NCBI GenBank assembly: GCA_963820035.1
Contig: CAWFYK010000008.1
Location: 36,582 to 100,581, forward strand
Source of the DNA: JAWWPG01 sp963820035
Lineage (GTDB): Bacteria; Actinomycetota; Actinomycetes; Propionibacteriales; Nocardioidaceae
Direction: 5' to 3'
DNA length: 64,000 nucleotides
Positions 1-8,907 of this stretch are shown piece after piece. The notes below the pieces were generated by a model. It saw only the letters and a list, made by a program, of their open reading frames with translations, was not told the DNA's origin and did no database searches. The translations under genes and the position numbers were made by a program. Within the stretch, counting starts at the first letter, position 1, and the number at the start of each line of letters is the position of its first letter.

Positions 1-1072
1 CCAGCCCGAGGAGGGTATAGCCGGTGATCCAGGCCGTGCCGGCGAAGAAGCCGAGCACGACGGTGAACGCGCTGACGATGACGAGGTTGGCGATGACCGC
101 GATCGCGCCGAGCACCAGGCCGGCGACGACGAGGGACAGCGCGAACAGCCTCGGCCGCGACATCCCGAGCAACACATGAGTGCCGCGCCACATGCCCAAC
201 GCGAGACCGGCGAAGACGGCGGCGAAGAGGACGCCGTAGCCCGGGTTGCCCCCGCCGAGGTCGACGACGTAGACGCGGGCCAACCCGATCACGACGCCGC
301 CTGCGGCGAAGGCGCCGGTGATGCCGAGCACCAGCCCCCGGATCAGGGGGTTGCGCCCGACGTAGGCCCAGCCCTCCCCGATCACCCGGAACATCCCCTC
401 CCGGTTCTCGGTGGCGATGGCGGGGCCGGGCGGGATCTCGCGCAGCGTGGCGATCACCAGACCGGAGACGATGAACGACGCGGCGTTGAAGCACAGCGAC
501 ATGGTGACCGGGGCGTTGTTGAACCAGCCGACAGACGACTCGATGCCCTTGGTGCTGAGGGAGAGCAGCACGAAGATGGCCGCAGCCGGCAGCGCGGAGC
601 CGTACGTCGTGGCGATCGAGAGCTGGTTGGCCTGCTCGAGCTTGTCCCGCGGCACCAGGTTGGGAACCGTCGCGTCCTTGGCCGGCAGCCACACCAGGCT
701 GACGGCCTCGATGATGACGGTGGCGACCAGCACCCACCACAGCGTGTTGACGATCGGGATGGTGATGAAGACTGCTCCGCGGATGAAGTCCCCGATGACC
801 AGCGTCATCCGCCGGTCGAGCCGGTCGGCGATATAACCCGCCAACGGTCCGATCACGATCGCGGGCAGCACCCTCAGCAGGAGTACGCCGGCGATCGCGA
901 AGTTCTGGTTCGCATAGCTCGAGCCGGCGAGCGAGCTCGCCATCGCGGTCAGCGCGAGCAGCCCCAGCCAGTCGCCGAGGCTCGACAGCCCGAGCCCGAT
1001 CCAGAGCCGCCGGAACGCTCTGATGTGCAACACACCGCCCAACGGGGGGCGCTTCAGCACACGGGCCGGCAC
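1..1072 (-). CDS. MFS-type transporter, C-terminus cut by the window edge
   Basis: The reading frame runs from a GTG at 1072 down to base 1 without a stop, so the 3' end is missing. The translation shows a series of hydrophobic segments and, after the second helix, the major-facilitator loop with GYIADRLDRR. A GGAG lies 10 bases before the GTG, and a second in-frame GTG is at 1060. It starts 7 bases after the topA stop, so the two are probably cotranscribed. In several actinobacteria the gene after topA is a fusion of an MFS-like membrane domain with thymidylate kinase (Tmk). Whether that kinase domain follows here cannot be seen. Substrate unknown. Confidence 0.8.
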   Translation of the reverse strand, partial: MPARVLKRPPLGGVLHIRAFRRLWIGLGLSSLGDWLGLLALTAMASSLAGSSYANQNFAIAGVLLLRVLPAIVIGPLAGYIADRLDRRMTLVIGDFIRGAVFITIPIVNTLWWVLVATVIIEAVSLVWLPAKDATVPNLVPRDKLEQANQLSIATTYGSALPAAAIFVLLSLSTKGIESSVGWFNNAPVTMSLCFNAASFIVSGLVIATLREIPPGPAIATENREGMFRVIGEGWAYVGRNPLIRGLVLGITGAFAAGGVVIGLARVYVVDLGGGNPGYGVLFAAVFAGLALGMWRGTHVLLGMSRPRLFALSLVVAGLVLGAIAVIANLVIVSAFTVVLGFFAGTAWITGYTLLGL

Positions 1073-1079
1073 GGTCTGC

Positions 1080-3890
1080 TCACTCCGGCGACAGGGTCGC
1101 CGTCGCGGAGGCGGCGGTCTTCTCCGCACCGTTCGTCGAGGCACCGGCCGTCGAGCCGGTCGTCGTGGTGGCCGCAGTCTTCTTGGCCCTCGACTTCTTG
1201 GCCGCAGTCTTCTTGGCCGTCGACTTCTTGGCCGCAGTCTTCTTGGCCGTCGACTTCTTGGCCGCAGTCTTCTTGGCCGTCGACTTCTTGCTCGTCTTGC
1301 GCCCGGCCGCCTTCTTGGTCGTCGGCCCCTTGGCCCGCTTGTCGCCCAGCAGCTCAGTGGCCCGCTCGAGGGTCAGGGACTCGACCTCGTCACCGCGACG
1401 CAGTGTCGCGTTGACCTCGCCGTCCGTCACATAGGGACCGAAGCGACCGTCCTTGACGACCACCGGGAGCGCGGTCGTCGGGTCGACGCCCAGCTCGCGA
1501 AGCGGCGCGGCGGCGGCCCGCCGCCCACGCTGCTTGGGCTGGGCGTAGATCGCCAGCGCCTCGTCGAGCGTGATGGTGAGCAGGTGCTCCTCGGACTCGA
1601 TCGATCGCGAGTCGGCGCCCTTCTTGAGGTAGGGGCCGTAGCGGCCGTTCTGCGCGGTGATCGGCTCGCCCGAGCTGGGATCGGTCCCCACCTCGCGTGG
1701 CAGCGTCAGCAGTCGCAGCGCCTGCTCCAGGTCGATCGTGTCGAGGGACATCGACTTGAACAGCGACGACGTCCGTGCCTTGGCCGTCTTGGGAGCGTCC
1801 TCAGGCAGCACCTCGGTCACATAGGGACCGAACCTGCCGCTCTTCGCGACGACCTGCTGTCCGGTGTCCGGGTCGGTGCCGAGCGTGACCTCGACGCCGG
1901 AAGGGGTGGCCAGCAGCTCACGAGCCTTGTCCGGGGTGAGCTCGTCGGGCGGCAGGTCGTCCGGGACGTTGGCCCGGCTGCCGTCCGCCGTCTCGACGTA
2001 GGGTCCGTAGCGGCCCACGCGGACGATCAGGTCGTCGTCGAGGGGGAACGTCGAGAGCTCACGCGCGTCGATGTCGCCCAGCTCGCTCACGAGCGACTTC
2101 AGGCCCTCGTGTTCGGCCGAGCCGAAATAGAAGTCGGTGAGCTCGACGGTCGAGTCGCGACGCCCGGCAGCCACCTCGTCCAGCACGTCCTCCATGCCCG
2201 CGGTGAAGTTGTAGTCGACCAGCCTCGCGAAGTGCCGCTCGAGCAGCCGGACAACGGAGAAGGCCAGCCACGCCGGTACGAGGGCGCTGCCCTTCTTGTA
2301 GACATAGCCCCGGTTGAGGATCGTGCCCAGGATCGTCGCGTAGGTCGACGGCCGGCCGATCTCGCGCTCCTCCAACTCGCGCACCAAGCTGGCCTCGGTG
2401 TAGCGAGCGGGGGGCCTGGTCTCGTGCCCTGCCGCTTCCAGTGCCGCGGCGCTCAGCCGGTCTCCCTCGGCGAGGTCAGGGAGCCGTGCCTCGGTGTCGT
2501 CGCGGTCGCCTTCTGGGTCGTCTCGTCCTTCGACGTAGGCCTTCAGGAACCCGTGGAACGTGAGCACCCGGCCGCTCGCCGAGAAGTCGCAGCTCTCGCC
2601 GGTGGACGACTCGGCCGCGATCCGGACCGACACTGAGCGACCCTCGGCGTCCCGCATCTGGGACGCGACGGTCCGCATCCAGATCAGCTCGTAGAGCCGA
2701 TAGGCGTCGCCGCTGAGCCCGGTCTGCGCGGGTGTCCGGAAGTGTTCGCCGGCTGGCCGGATCGCCTCGTGTGCCTCCTGGGCGTTCTTCACCTTGCTCT
2801 TGTAGGTGCGCGGCTCGGCCGGCAGGTAGCTCTGGCCGAAGAGCTCGCGCACCTGAGCACGCGCAGCCGAGATGGCGGTGCCCGACAAGGTGATCGAGTC
2901 GGTCCGCATATAGGTGATGTAGCCCTCTTCATAGAGCCGCTGGGCCACCTGCATCGTGCGAGCGGCCCCGTAGCCGAGCTTGCGGGAGGCCTCCTGCTGC
3001 AGGGTCGTCGTCCGGAACGGCGGGTAGGGCTGTCGACGGTAGGGCTTGGACTCGACGGATGAGACGTCGAACGAGCGGTCTCGCAGCCCATCGGCGAGCC
3101 GTCGGGTAGCTGCTTCGTCGAGCACGACGACGTCGGAGCCGTCCTTGAGGCCTCCGACAGACGTGAAGTCACGACCCTGGGCGACGCGTCGGCCGTCCAC
3201 GCTCGTGAGCCGCGCCGGGAACTGGCGCGGGCTTCGCGTCTCTCCGGCGTCGAGGGTCGCATCGAGGTCCCAGTAGGAGGCAGAGCGGAACGCGATCCGC
3301 TCGCGCTCGCGCTCGACGACGAGCCTGATCGCGACGGACTGCACGCGGCCGGCGGACGTGCCGCTCATCACCTTCTTCCACAGCACCGGGGACACTTCGT
3401 AGCCGTAGAGCCGGTCGACGATGCGCCTGGTCTCCTGGGCCTCCACGAGGTCGTCGTCGATGTCGCGCGGATGCTCCATCGCGGCGCTGATGGCCTGCGG
3501 GGTGATCTCGTGGAAGACCATCCGGCGTACCGGGACCTTGGGCTTGAGCTCGTCGAGCAGATGCCAGGCGATCGCCTCGCCCTCGCGGTCCTCGTCTGTC
3601 GCGAGATAGAGCTCGTCGGCGTCCTTGAGGAGGGACTTCAGCTTGCTGATCTGCTTCTTCTTGTCGGCGGGTACGACGTAGATCGGCCGGAAGCCGTCAT
3701 CGACGTTGACGCCCAGCCGTCCCCAGGGTTCGCCCTTGTACTTCGCGGGTACCTCGCTGGCGTTGTTCGGCAGCCCGCGGATGTGACCCACCGACGACTC
3801 CACGACGAATCCGCGGCCGAGAAAGCCCGAGATGGTTCGCGCCTTCGCCGGCGACTCGACGATGACAAGCTTGTGTCCTTCAGCTGCCAC
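1080..3890 (-). CDS. topA: DNA topoisomerase I
   Basis: Type IA topoisomerase of 936 residues that relaxes negatively supercoiled DNA through a transient 5'-phosphotyrosine bond. The N-terminal Toprim domain has the acidic motif TDEDREGEAIAWHL. The catalytic tyrosine is Tyr327 in YITYMRTDS. Several C-terminal RFGPYV-type repeats follow, as in actinobacterial TopA, which lacks the zinc fingers of the E. coli enzyme. The last 70 or so residues are a lysine/alanine tail built from KKSTAKKTAA units, a known DNA-binding feature of actinobacterial TopA. The GTG start at 3890 is preceded by AAGGAG at a good distance. The next gene upstream on this strand ends at 4012, leaving about 120 bases for a promoter. 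Confidence 0.97.
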   Translation of the reverse strand: MAAEGHKLVIVESPAKARTISGFLGRGFVVESSVGHIRGLPNNASEVPAKYKGEPWGRLGVNVDDGFRPIYVVPADKKKQISKLKSLLKDADELYLATDEDREGEAIAWHLLDELKPKVPVRRMVFHEITPQAISAAMEHPRDIDDDLVEAQETRRIVDRLYGYEVSPVLWKKVMSGTSAGRVQSVAIRLVVERERERIAFRSASYWDLDATLDAGETRSPRQFPARLTSVDGRRVAQGRDFTSVGGLKDGSDVVVLDEAATRRLADGLRDRSFDVSSVESKPYRRQPYPPFRTTTLQQEASRKLGYGAARTMQVAQRLYEEGYITYMRTDSITLSGTAISAARAQVRELFGQSYLPAEPRTYKSKVKNAQEAHEAIRPAGEHFRTPAQTGLSGDAYRLYELIWMRTVASQMRDAEGRSVSVRIAAESSTGESCDFSASGRVLTFHGFLKAYVEGRDDPEGDRDDTEARLPDLAEGDRLSAAALEAAGHETRPPARYTEASLVRELEEREIGRPSTYATILGTILNRGYVYKKGSALVPAWLAFSVVRLLERHFARLVDYNFTAGMEDVLDEVAAGRRDSTVELTDFYFGSAEHEGLKSLVSELGDIDARELSTFPLDDDLIVRVGRYGPYVETADGSRANVPDDLPPDELTPDKARELLATPSGVEVTLGTDPDTGQQVVAKSGRFGPYVTEVLPEDAPKTAKARTSSLFKSMSLDTIDLEQALRLLTLPREVGTDPSSGEPITAQNGRYGPYLKKGADSRSIESEEHLLTITLDEALAIYAQPKQRGRRAAAAPLRELGVDPTTALPVVVKDGRFGPYVTDGEVNATLRRGDEVESLTLERATELLGDKRAKGPTTKKAAGRKTSKKSTAKKTAAKKSTAKKTAAKKSTAKKTAAKKSRAKKTAATTTTGSTAGASTNGAEKTAASATATLSPE
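1171..1290 (-). repeat. Four 30-base tandem repeats inside topA coding the Lys/Ala tail
   Basis: Four consecutive 30-base units (1171-1200, 1201-1230, 1231-1260, 1261-1290) are identical except for one base in the first. Each encodes ten residues of the pattern KKSTAKKTAA. Identity at DNA level, not just in protein, points to recent slippage or gene-conversion homogenisation. Copy number probably varies between strains. Confidence 0.95.
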
Positions 3891-4011
3891 GAAGCTGGAT
3901 CTCCTTGCTTGCTGCAGAGCCGGCAGGGTGCCGGAGCTGCCGCAACGATGATGCCTCAGGCGTGGACAAAGGCGTTAATGGGCCTCCCGACGCACCGCGA
4001 GGGAGAGCCCG

Positions 4012-6084
4012 TCAGCTGGCCGTCTCGTCCTCCTTGATCGACTCGTCGAACGTGGACTTCCAGGTGTCGGGCGACGACAGCTCGGGCAGTGCAGCCTTGT
4101 ATTGCTCGACGAGGTGCGGCCACTCCTTCACCAGCCTGGTGTGGAGCGCCACCGAGCGGGCGAGCAGCTCCCGGAAGAGCTCGGGGTCGCGCTTGTACCA
4201 GGCGGCGGCACTACCGTCGGCCGAGGACACCAGCGCGGAGTCGAACTGAGCCAGCAACCACCACTTGAGGTCGATGTGGGGGACGTTGGCCTCCGGACGC
4301 TCCCTGGCCATGGCACGCACCGGCAGCACCTGGCGGACCGCACCGGTGGCCAGCGTCTTGACCCGGGCCAGCGCGGTCTTGGGTGCCGACGGCTCCTTTC
4401 CGCGACGCGGCGGCTTCTTCCGGCCGGCCGTCGGGAACCGGTCGAGGTCGGTCTGGGCGCGCGAGTCGTCGTAGCCCCGACGCAGCTCACGAAGCTCGGG
4501 CAGTCGCTTCAGCACGTCGCGATGCATGCGCTGCGGACCCTCGAGGATGTCCTCGATGGCCATCAGGCCCATCTCCGCCGGGCCGTACTGCATGGAGAGC
4601 AGGTGCTTGATCTGGGTCTCGAAGCTCTCGAGGATCAACCGGCCGCCCCGGTCGTAGGGCGAGTGCAGCAGCGCCGCGACGATCCGGTTGCGACGATGGA
4701 AGTAGGCCTGCCAGTCGATCGTGTCGTCCTTCTCGTGCCACGGCACGTGCCAGACGGCGACTCCCGGCAGGGTGACGGTCGGGTAGCCGGCGTCGTGGGC
4801 ACGCAGCCCGAACTCCGCGTCGTCCCACTTGATGAACATCGGCAGCGAGAGGCCGATCTCCTTGATGACCTTGGTGGGGATCAGGCACATCCACCAGCCG
4901 TTGTAGTCGACATCGATCCGGCGGTGCAGCCAGGAGGTGGAGCGAAGCGGCTTGATCGCGAAGTTGTGCCCGTGGAGCGTGTGCGGTGCAGGCCCCCAGA
5001 ACCAGCGGTACTTCGCAACCGTCTCGCCGAACGCATGGAGCACCGAGCGGTCGTAGAGGCTGAACATCTGGCCACCGACAAGCGTCGGGTCCTTGGCCAG
5101 GTCGGCGAAGGCCACGGCGCGAAGGATGCCCTCGGGCTCGCAGACGACGTCGTCATCGAGCAACAGCACGTAGTCGGCGACCCCCTTGGACGTGGCCTCG
5201 TTCATCGCTCGGGAGAAGCCGCCGGAGCCACCGAGGTTGCCCTGCTCGATCACCCTGAGCTTCGCTCCGAGCGCGGCCTGCGCCTCCTCGAAGAGCTCGT
5301 GGTCCACCACCCGCTTGGAGCCCTGGTCGACGACCAGGATCTCGTCCAGGATGTCGAGGACGGCGGGCTCGTGCGCGAGCTTGATCAGCTGGTCGACGCA
5401 GAAGTCCGGACGGTTGAAGGTGGTGATCCCGATCGAGACCGTCCCCGACCGTGTGGTGTCGGTCTCGAAGCCCCAGACCGCGTTGTGCAGGCGGATCGGC
5501 CGGTCGCCTGCCTCGATGTCGAACCAGTACCAGCCGCCGTCGATGAACGGCTTGAGCGGAAGGTCGAACTCGACGGTGATCGGGGCTTCGGAGTCGACGA
5601 CGGCGACCTCGGCGCGCTGCACGTGGCCCTTAGCAGTCGACCGATAGACGATGAGGGTGCCCTGTCCGGAGATCGAGGCGACCAGCCGCACGGTGTGCTG
5701 GTTGGTCCAACGACGCCAGTAGCTCGCCGGGAAGGCGTTGAAGTAGGTGCCGAACGTGATGCGGCGCTCGGGAAGTGCGCTCGCGCCGAGGTCGCTGGTG
5801 ATCTTCCCGAAGGCGCCGAGACCCTCGACCGCGGAGCCTCCACCGGCCCGCTCGCCGTAGTTGCCTGACTCGCGCGCGGCAGCGGCGTCGGGCGCCTGGT
5901 CGTCGGCGCCCTCGGATGCGCCGGATTGACGCGACGTGCTCTCGCCACCACTGAAGCTGGAGAGCCCGGTGACATAGAGCGGACGGATGTCCAGCTCCTG
6001 GTCGGCGCGCAGGATGGTGCGCTGCACGACGCGGAACTCACCGGCGGCGACGACTGCCGGGGACCCCGGCGCGGGATCGGTCAA
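4012..6084 (-). CDS. glfT2: GlfT2-like galactofuranosyltransferase
   Basis: Resembles mycobacterial GlfT2 (about 637 residues), which polymerises UDP-galactofuranose into the galactan chain at the inner membrane. The N-terminal beta-rich domain contains YFNAFPASYWRRW. The GT-A core has VSIGITTFNRPDF, the metal-binding LLLDDDVVCEPE and LGGSGGFSRAMNEA. The acceptor and catalytic region has HRRIDVDYNGWWMCLIP, FIKWDDAEFGLRAHDAGYP and AVWHVPWHEKDD. The frame stays open to 6225, but a GAGG 8 bases before a TTG at 6084 gives a protein of 690 residues, nearer the family length; a second TTG is at 6090. No mycolic-acid genes are visible, so the polymer may be another cell-wall galactofuranan. Confidence 0.9.
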   Translation of the reverse strand: MTDPAPGSPAVVAAGEFRVVQRTILRADQELDIRPLYVTGLSSFSGGESTSRQSGASEGADDQAPDAAAARESGNYGERAGGGSAVEGLGAFGKITSDLGASALPERRITFGTYFNAFPASYWRRWTNQHTVRLVASISGQGTLIVYRSTAKGHVQRAEVAVVDSEAPITVEFDLPLKPFIDGGWYWFDIEAGDRPIRLHNAVWGFETDTTRSGTVSIGITTFNRPDFCVDQLIKLAHEPAVLDILDEILVVDQGSKRVVDHELFEEAQAALGAKLRVIEQGNLGGSGGFSRAMNEATSKGVADYVLLLDDDVVCEPEGILRAVAFADLAKDPTLVGGQMFSLYDRSVLHAFGETVAKYRWFWGPAPHTLHGHNFAIKPLRSTSWLHRRIDVDYNGWWMCLIPTKVIKEIGLSLPMFIKWDDAEFGLRAHDAGYPTVTLPGVAVWHVPWHEKDDTIDWQAYFHRRNRIVAALLHSPYDRGGRLILESFETQIKHLLSMQYGPAEMGLMAIEDILEGPQRMHRDVLKRLPELRELRRGYDDSRAQTDLDRFPTAGRKKPPRRGKEPSAPKTALARVKTLATGAVRQVLPVRAMARERPEANVPHIDLKWWLLAQFDSALVSSADGSAAAWYKRDPELFRELLARSVALHTRLVKEWPHLVEQYKAALPELSSPDTWKSTFDESIKEDETAS

Positions 6085-6370
6085 GGTCAAGTCCTCACGA
6101 CGAAAGCAACGGAACGGAACACCAAGGATAACCGGCAAACGTGACAAAACTGCGTCGGCAGGCACCTCACGATATCGAGTGCCTGCCAGCCCCGTAGCCC
6201 GCGTCGAGACGCTGGCCCCACCCACAGACCGGCACTACCAATCTGGCCTCCATGGTAAGGCACCGGGCGAGGTGGACGCGACAAGCCGGGCGGGGAGCCG
6301 TCCGCCTCCTCCCGCGGCCTAGTGGCGGAGGGTAGGGTCGCCGGTGCCGGGGGACATCACGAGGAGAGGC

Positions 6371-7567
6371 ATGACCAGCGACAACGCCGTCCCGCGATCC
6401 GATCAGAAGCGGGTCTATCTGCACATCGGGGCACCGAAGACGGGGACGACGTACCTCCAGCAGGTGCTGCTCGCGAACGCCGACAGACTGGCCACCCAGG
6501 GGGTGCTCTACCCCTACAGCGACTCCGGTCAGTCGTTCCGCTCCGCTCATGCTTTCTGTGGGACGACCTGGTTCGGTCACCCTCCCGACACGTTCATCGA
6601 CGACTGGGAGGTCGTCGCGGAACGGGCGCGCACCTGGCAGGGCTCCCGGGTGATCCTGTCCAGCGAGCTGCTCGCGGGCGCACCTCGCAACCGCATCGAC
6701 AAGGGCATCGGCCTGCTCGGCCCCGCCGAGATCCACGTGATCTTCTCGGCTCGCGACCTGGCCCGCCAGCTGGTCGCCGACTGGCAGGAGCACATCAAGC
6801 ACCGGCACACCGTCACTCTTGAGACGTTCGTCGACGACCTGGTGGAGCTCGGACCGGAGGCCCCGGAGCCGTTCGGCACGATGTTCTGGGGCTTGCAGGA
6901 CGCGGTGCGCGTGCTGGAGACGTGGGTCGAGTTCGTGCCTCGCGACCGGATCCATGTGATCACGGTGCCCCAGCCCGGCGGTCCCAGTGATGCGCTGTGG
7001 AACCGGTTCTGCGACGTCACCGGGCTCGACCCGCGTGGCTACGACACCGAGGCGCGCCGGACGAACCAGTCGATGGGCGTCTATGAGACGGAGCTGGTGC
7101 GGCGGATGAACTTCGGGGTGACGAAGCTTCCGGTCAGCGGCTACGACTCGCTGGTCCGGCTCTTCCTCGCGGAGAAGGTCCTCGGGGGCGGCTCGACGCG
7201 GCTGACACTGCCGCCGAACCACGTGGACTGGGCCAAGAAGCGCTCTCGCACCCTCATCGACAAGCTCGCCGAGGCCGACTACCAGGTGGCCGGTGACCTG
7301 GAGGACCTGATGCCGAGCGACCCGGTGACGCCGTACGTCTCCCCGACCGCCCTCACCGATGCCGACCTCGGCCCGCTCGCGGTCAAAGCGGCGACGGCCC
7401 TGCTCAACCAGGCGGGTCGGCTCCGGGCCAAGAACGTCCTGCTCCGGGAGGAGCTGGCCGGTCGCACGACGGCGGGGCGGCTCGACCGGCTCAACCCCCG
7501 GCGGCTGGCCGGCCGGGCGCGCCAGCGGGTACGACGGGCCGCCCACCTGGCGACCCGGAAGGCCTGA
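6371..7567 (+). CDS. Sulfotransferase-like protein
   Basis: The translation of 398 residues begins with a P-loop-like 5'-phosphosulfate motif, YLHIGAPKTGTTYLQ, typical of PAPS-dependent sulfotransferases. It continues with an actinobacterial RDLARQLVADWQEHIK segment. The ATG at 6371 is chosen because GAGGAGAGGC sits directly before it; an in-frame GTG at 6344 has no such site. The gene diverges from glfT2 and converges with a related gene at 7737-8891. Acceptor unknown; the position beside glfT2 allows, but does not prove, a role in decorating a surface glycan. Confidence 0.8.
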   Translation: MTSDNAVPRSDQKRVYLHIGAPKTGTTYLQQVLLANADRLATQGVLYPYSDSGQSFRSAHAFCGTTWFGHPPDTFIDDWEVVAERARTWQGSRVILSSELLAGAPRNRIDKGIGLLGPAEIHVIFSARDLARQLVADWQEHIKHRHTVTLETFVDDLVELGPEAPEPFGTMFWGLQDAVRVLETWVEFVPRDRIHVITVPQPGGPSDALWNRFCDVTGLDPRGYDTEARRTNQSMGVYETELVRRMNFGVTKLPVSGYDSLVRLFLAEKVLGGGSTRLTLPPNHVDWAKKRSRTLIDKLAEADYQVAGDLEDLMPSDPVTPYVSPTALTDADLGPLAVKAATALLNQAGRLRAKNVLLREELAGRTTAGRLDRLNPRRLAGRARQRVRRAAHLATRKA

Positions 7568-7637
7568 GCCGGGCGGTGGCTGCTTCTCGAGCGCAAACTC
7601 GACCACAACCTGCCGAATCGCCAGACGCCTGCTGCAA

Positions 7638-7689
7638 AGTGGAACAGTTCGGGGCTCAGATCGCGATGTGAGCCCCGAAACGTTCCACT
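7638..7689. terminator. Long palindrome between convergent genes
   Basis: The arms are AGTGGAAC plus TTCGGGGCTCA (7638-7658) and their complement (7669-7689), interrupted by a 2-base mismatch, around a loop of about 10 bases. There is no U-tract. Lying between two convergent genes, it can serve as a terminator in both directions. Two other palindromes of similar build occur at 56476-56535 and 60405-60461. Confidence 0.7.
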
Positions 7690-7736
7690 CTGTCTGCACA
7701 TCCGCACCCGGCAGCTCGTCCGGCCGGGGACGGCCG

Positions 7737-8891
7737 CTACTTGGGAGAGCTGCGGGACCTGAAGCGGCGGCGGACCGTGCTGCGGAGCAGCTCGGTGACC
7801 TGTCGGAAGCTGCCCGGCTCCAGGAGCTGGCGCAGGGACGGCTGTGGCGGCAGCATCGGCGCTCGGTTGCGCTGCGCGGTGAGGCGAGCGACCACCTGGA
7901 GCGAGACATCGAGCAGCTCGCGATCGGTCACGTCGCTCGGCTGCGGGGCGGGCCTGGCGGACTCGACCGCTGGAACCTCCAGGTCGCGGAGGTCACCCAC
8001 AACGGTGACGCCGGACCTCTCGAGCAGCTCGAGCTGCTCGAGGGTGATGGCTGCCAGATCTGGCTGCCAGGCCGGCGGCACGGTGATGCGGTGCTGCTGG
8101 TCGATCGGTGCCAGCACCCCCTCCACGAGCTGCCGCTTGACGACCCTCTCGTACTGCGGCCAGTCCAGCTCGTCCTTCAACAGCGGATTGAGCCGACGGA
8201 GCAGCTCTGCCTCGGTGACCCCGAGCGACGTGTTGCCGGCGCTGCGAGCGAACGAGTAGTCCAGGTCGGGCAGCTCCGTCGCCCGCGCGAAACGACGCCA
8301 CAGCTCGAGCTTCTCGGCGCCGCTCGGCGGGACGGTGACGAGGCAGACCCTGGCGATGCCGACCACATCGGCCCAGCGGCTGACGAGGGCGGCCGTGTCC
8401 TGGGCCCGCCAGAACCCGCCGGTGAGCCTTCCCTTCCGCCGCCACGACGAGAAGACCTGCGCAAGGAACTCGTCGTAGCCCCTCTCACCACGGTTCTTGA
8501 CGCTCTCCTGCCAGACCGCCGGGACCTGCCGGGCAAGGTCGCGGCAGGTGACGACGACCCGCACGTCGTCGGTCGTGAAGCTGTGCACCGCCCGGTCGAT
8601 GTGCTCCGGCTTGGCATGGGCCAGGGTCTCGTGCGAGATCAGGGCATTGCCCGCGAAGGCGTCGACCTGCGCGACGAGCCGCCCCCAGGAGCCCTCCAGC
8701 CCGTCGTAGGTGTGACCCTTGAACGTCGTGCCTCGCAGGTCGAGCGAGCCCAGGAACTGCGAGCCCGGTTTCACCCCTGGGTAGCGGACACCGTGCCTCT
8801 CCAGCAGTTCACGGTTGGTGAACAGAGTGCGCTGCAGGTACGTCGTGCCGGTCTTGGCGATCCCGACGTGAAGGTAGACCCGACGAGCCAC
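7737..8891 (-). CDS. Sulfotransferase-like protein, paralogue of the gene at 6371
   Basis: 384 residues. Starts with RRVYLHVGIAKTGTTYLQ, the 5'-phosphosulfate loop, and contains CRDLARQVPAVWQESVKNR, matching the equivalent part of its neighbour. It is therefore a diverged paralogue in opposite orientation. The GTG at 8891 has GGAGG 5 bases upstream. The open frame continues to 8993, but that upstream part is arginine-rich noise overlapping hppA. Starts 16 bases after the hppA stop, so it may be read from the hppA promoter. Substrate unknown. Confidence 0.8.
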   Translation of the reverse strand: MARRVYLHVGIAKTGTTYLQRTLFTNRELLERHGVRYPGVKPGSQFLGSLDLRGTTFKGHTYDGLEGSWGRLVAQVDAFAGNALISHETLAHAKPEHIDRAVHSFTTDDVRVVVTCRDLARQVPAVWQESVKNRGERGYDEFLAQVFSSWRRKGRLTGGFWRAQDTAALVSRWADVVGIARVCLVTVPPSGAEKLELWRRFARATELPDLDYSFARSAGNTSLGVTEAELLRRLNPLLKDELDWPQYERVVKRQLVEGVLAPIDQQHRITVPPAWQPDLAAITLEQLELLERSGVTVVGDLRDLEVPAVESARPAPQPSDVTDRELLDVSLQVVARLTAQRNRAPMLPPQPSLRQLLEPGSFRQVTELLRSTVRRRFRSRSSPK

Positions 8892-8907
8892 GCACGCCTC
8901 CCGCGAC

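Noticed and set aside
176..2636. Long plus-strand frames opposite the transporter and topA
   Set aside because: They are rich in Arg, Gly and His and lack any domain, while the minus strand reads well-conserved proteins.
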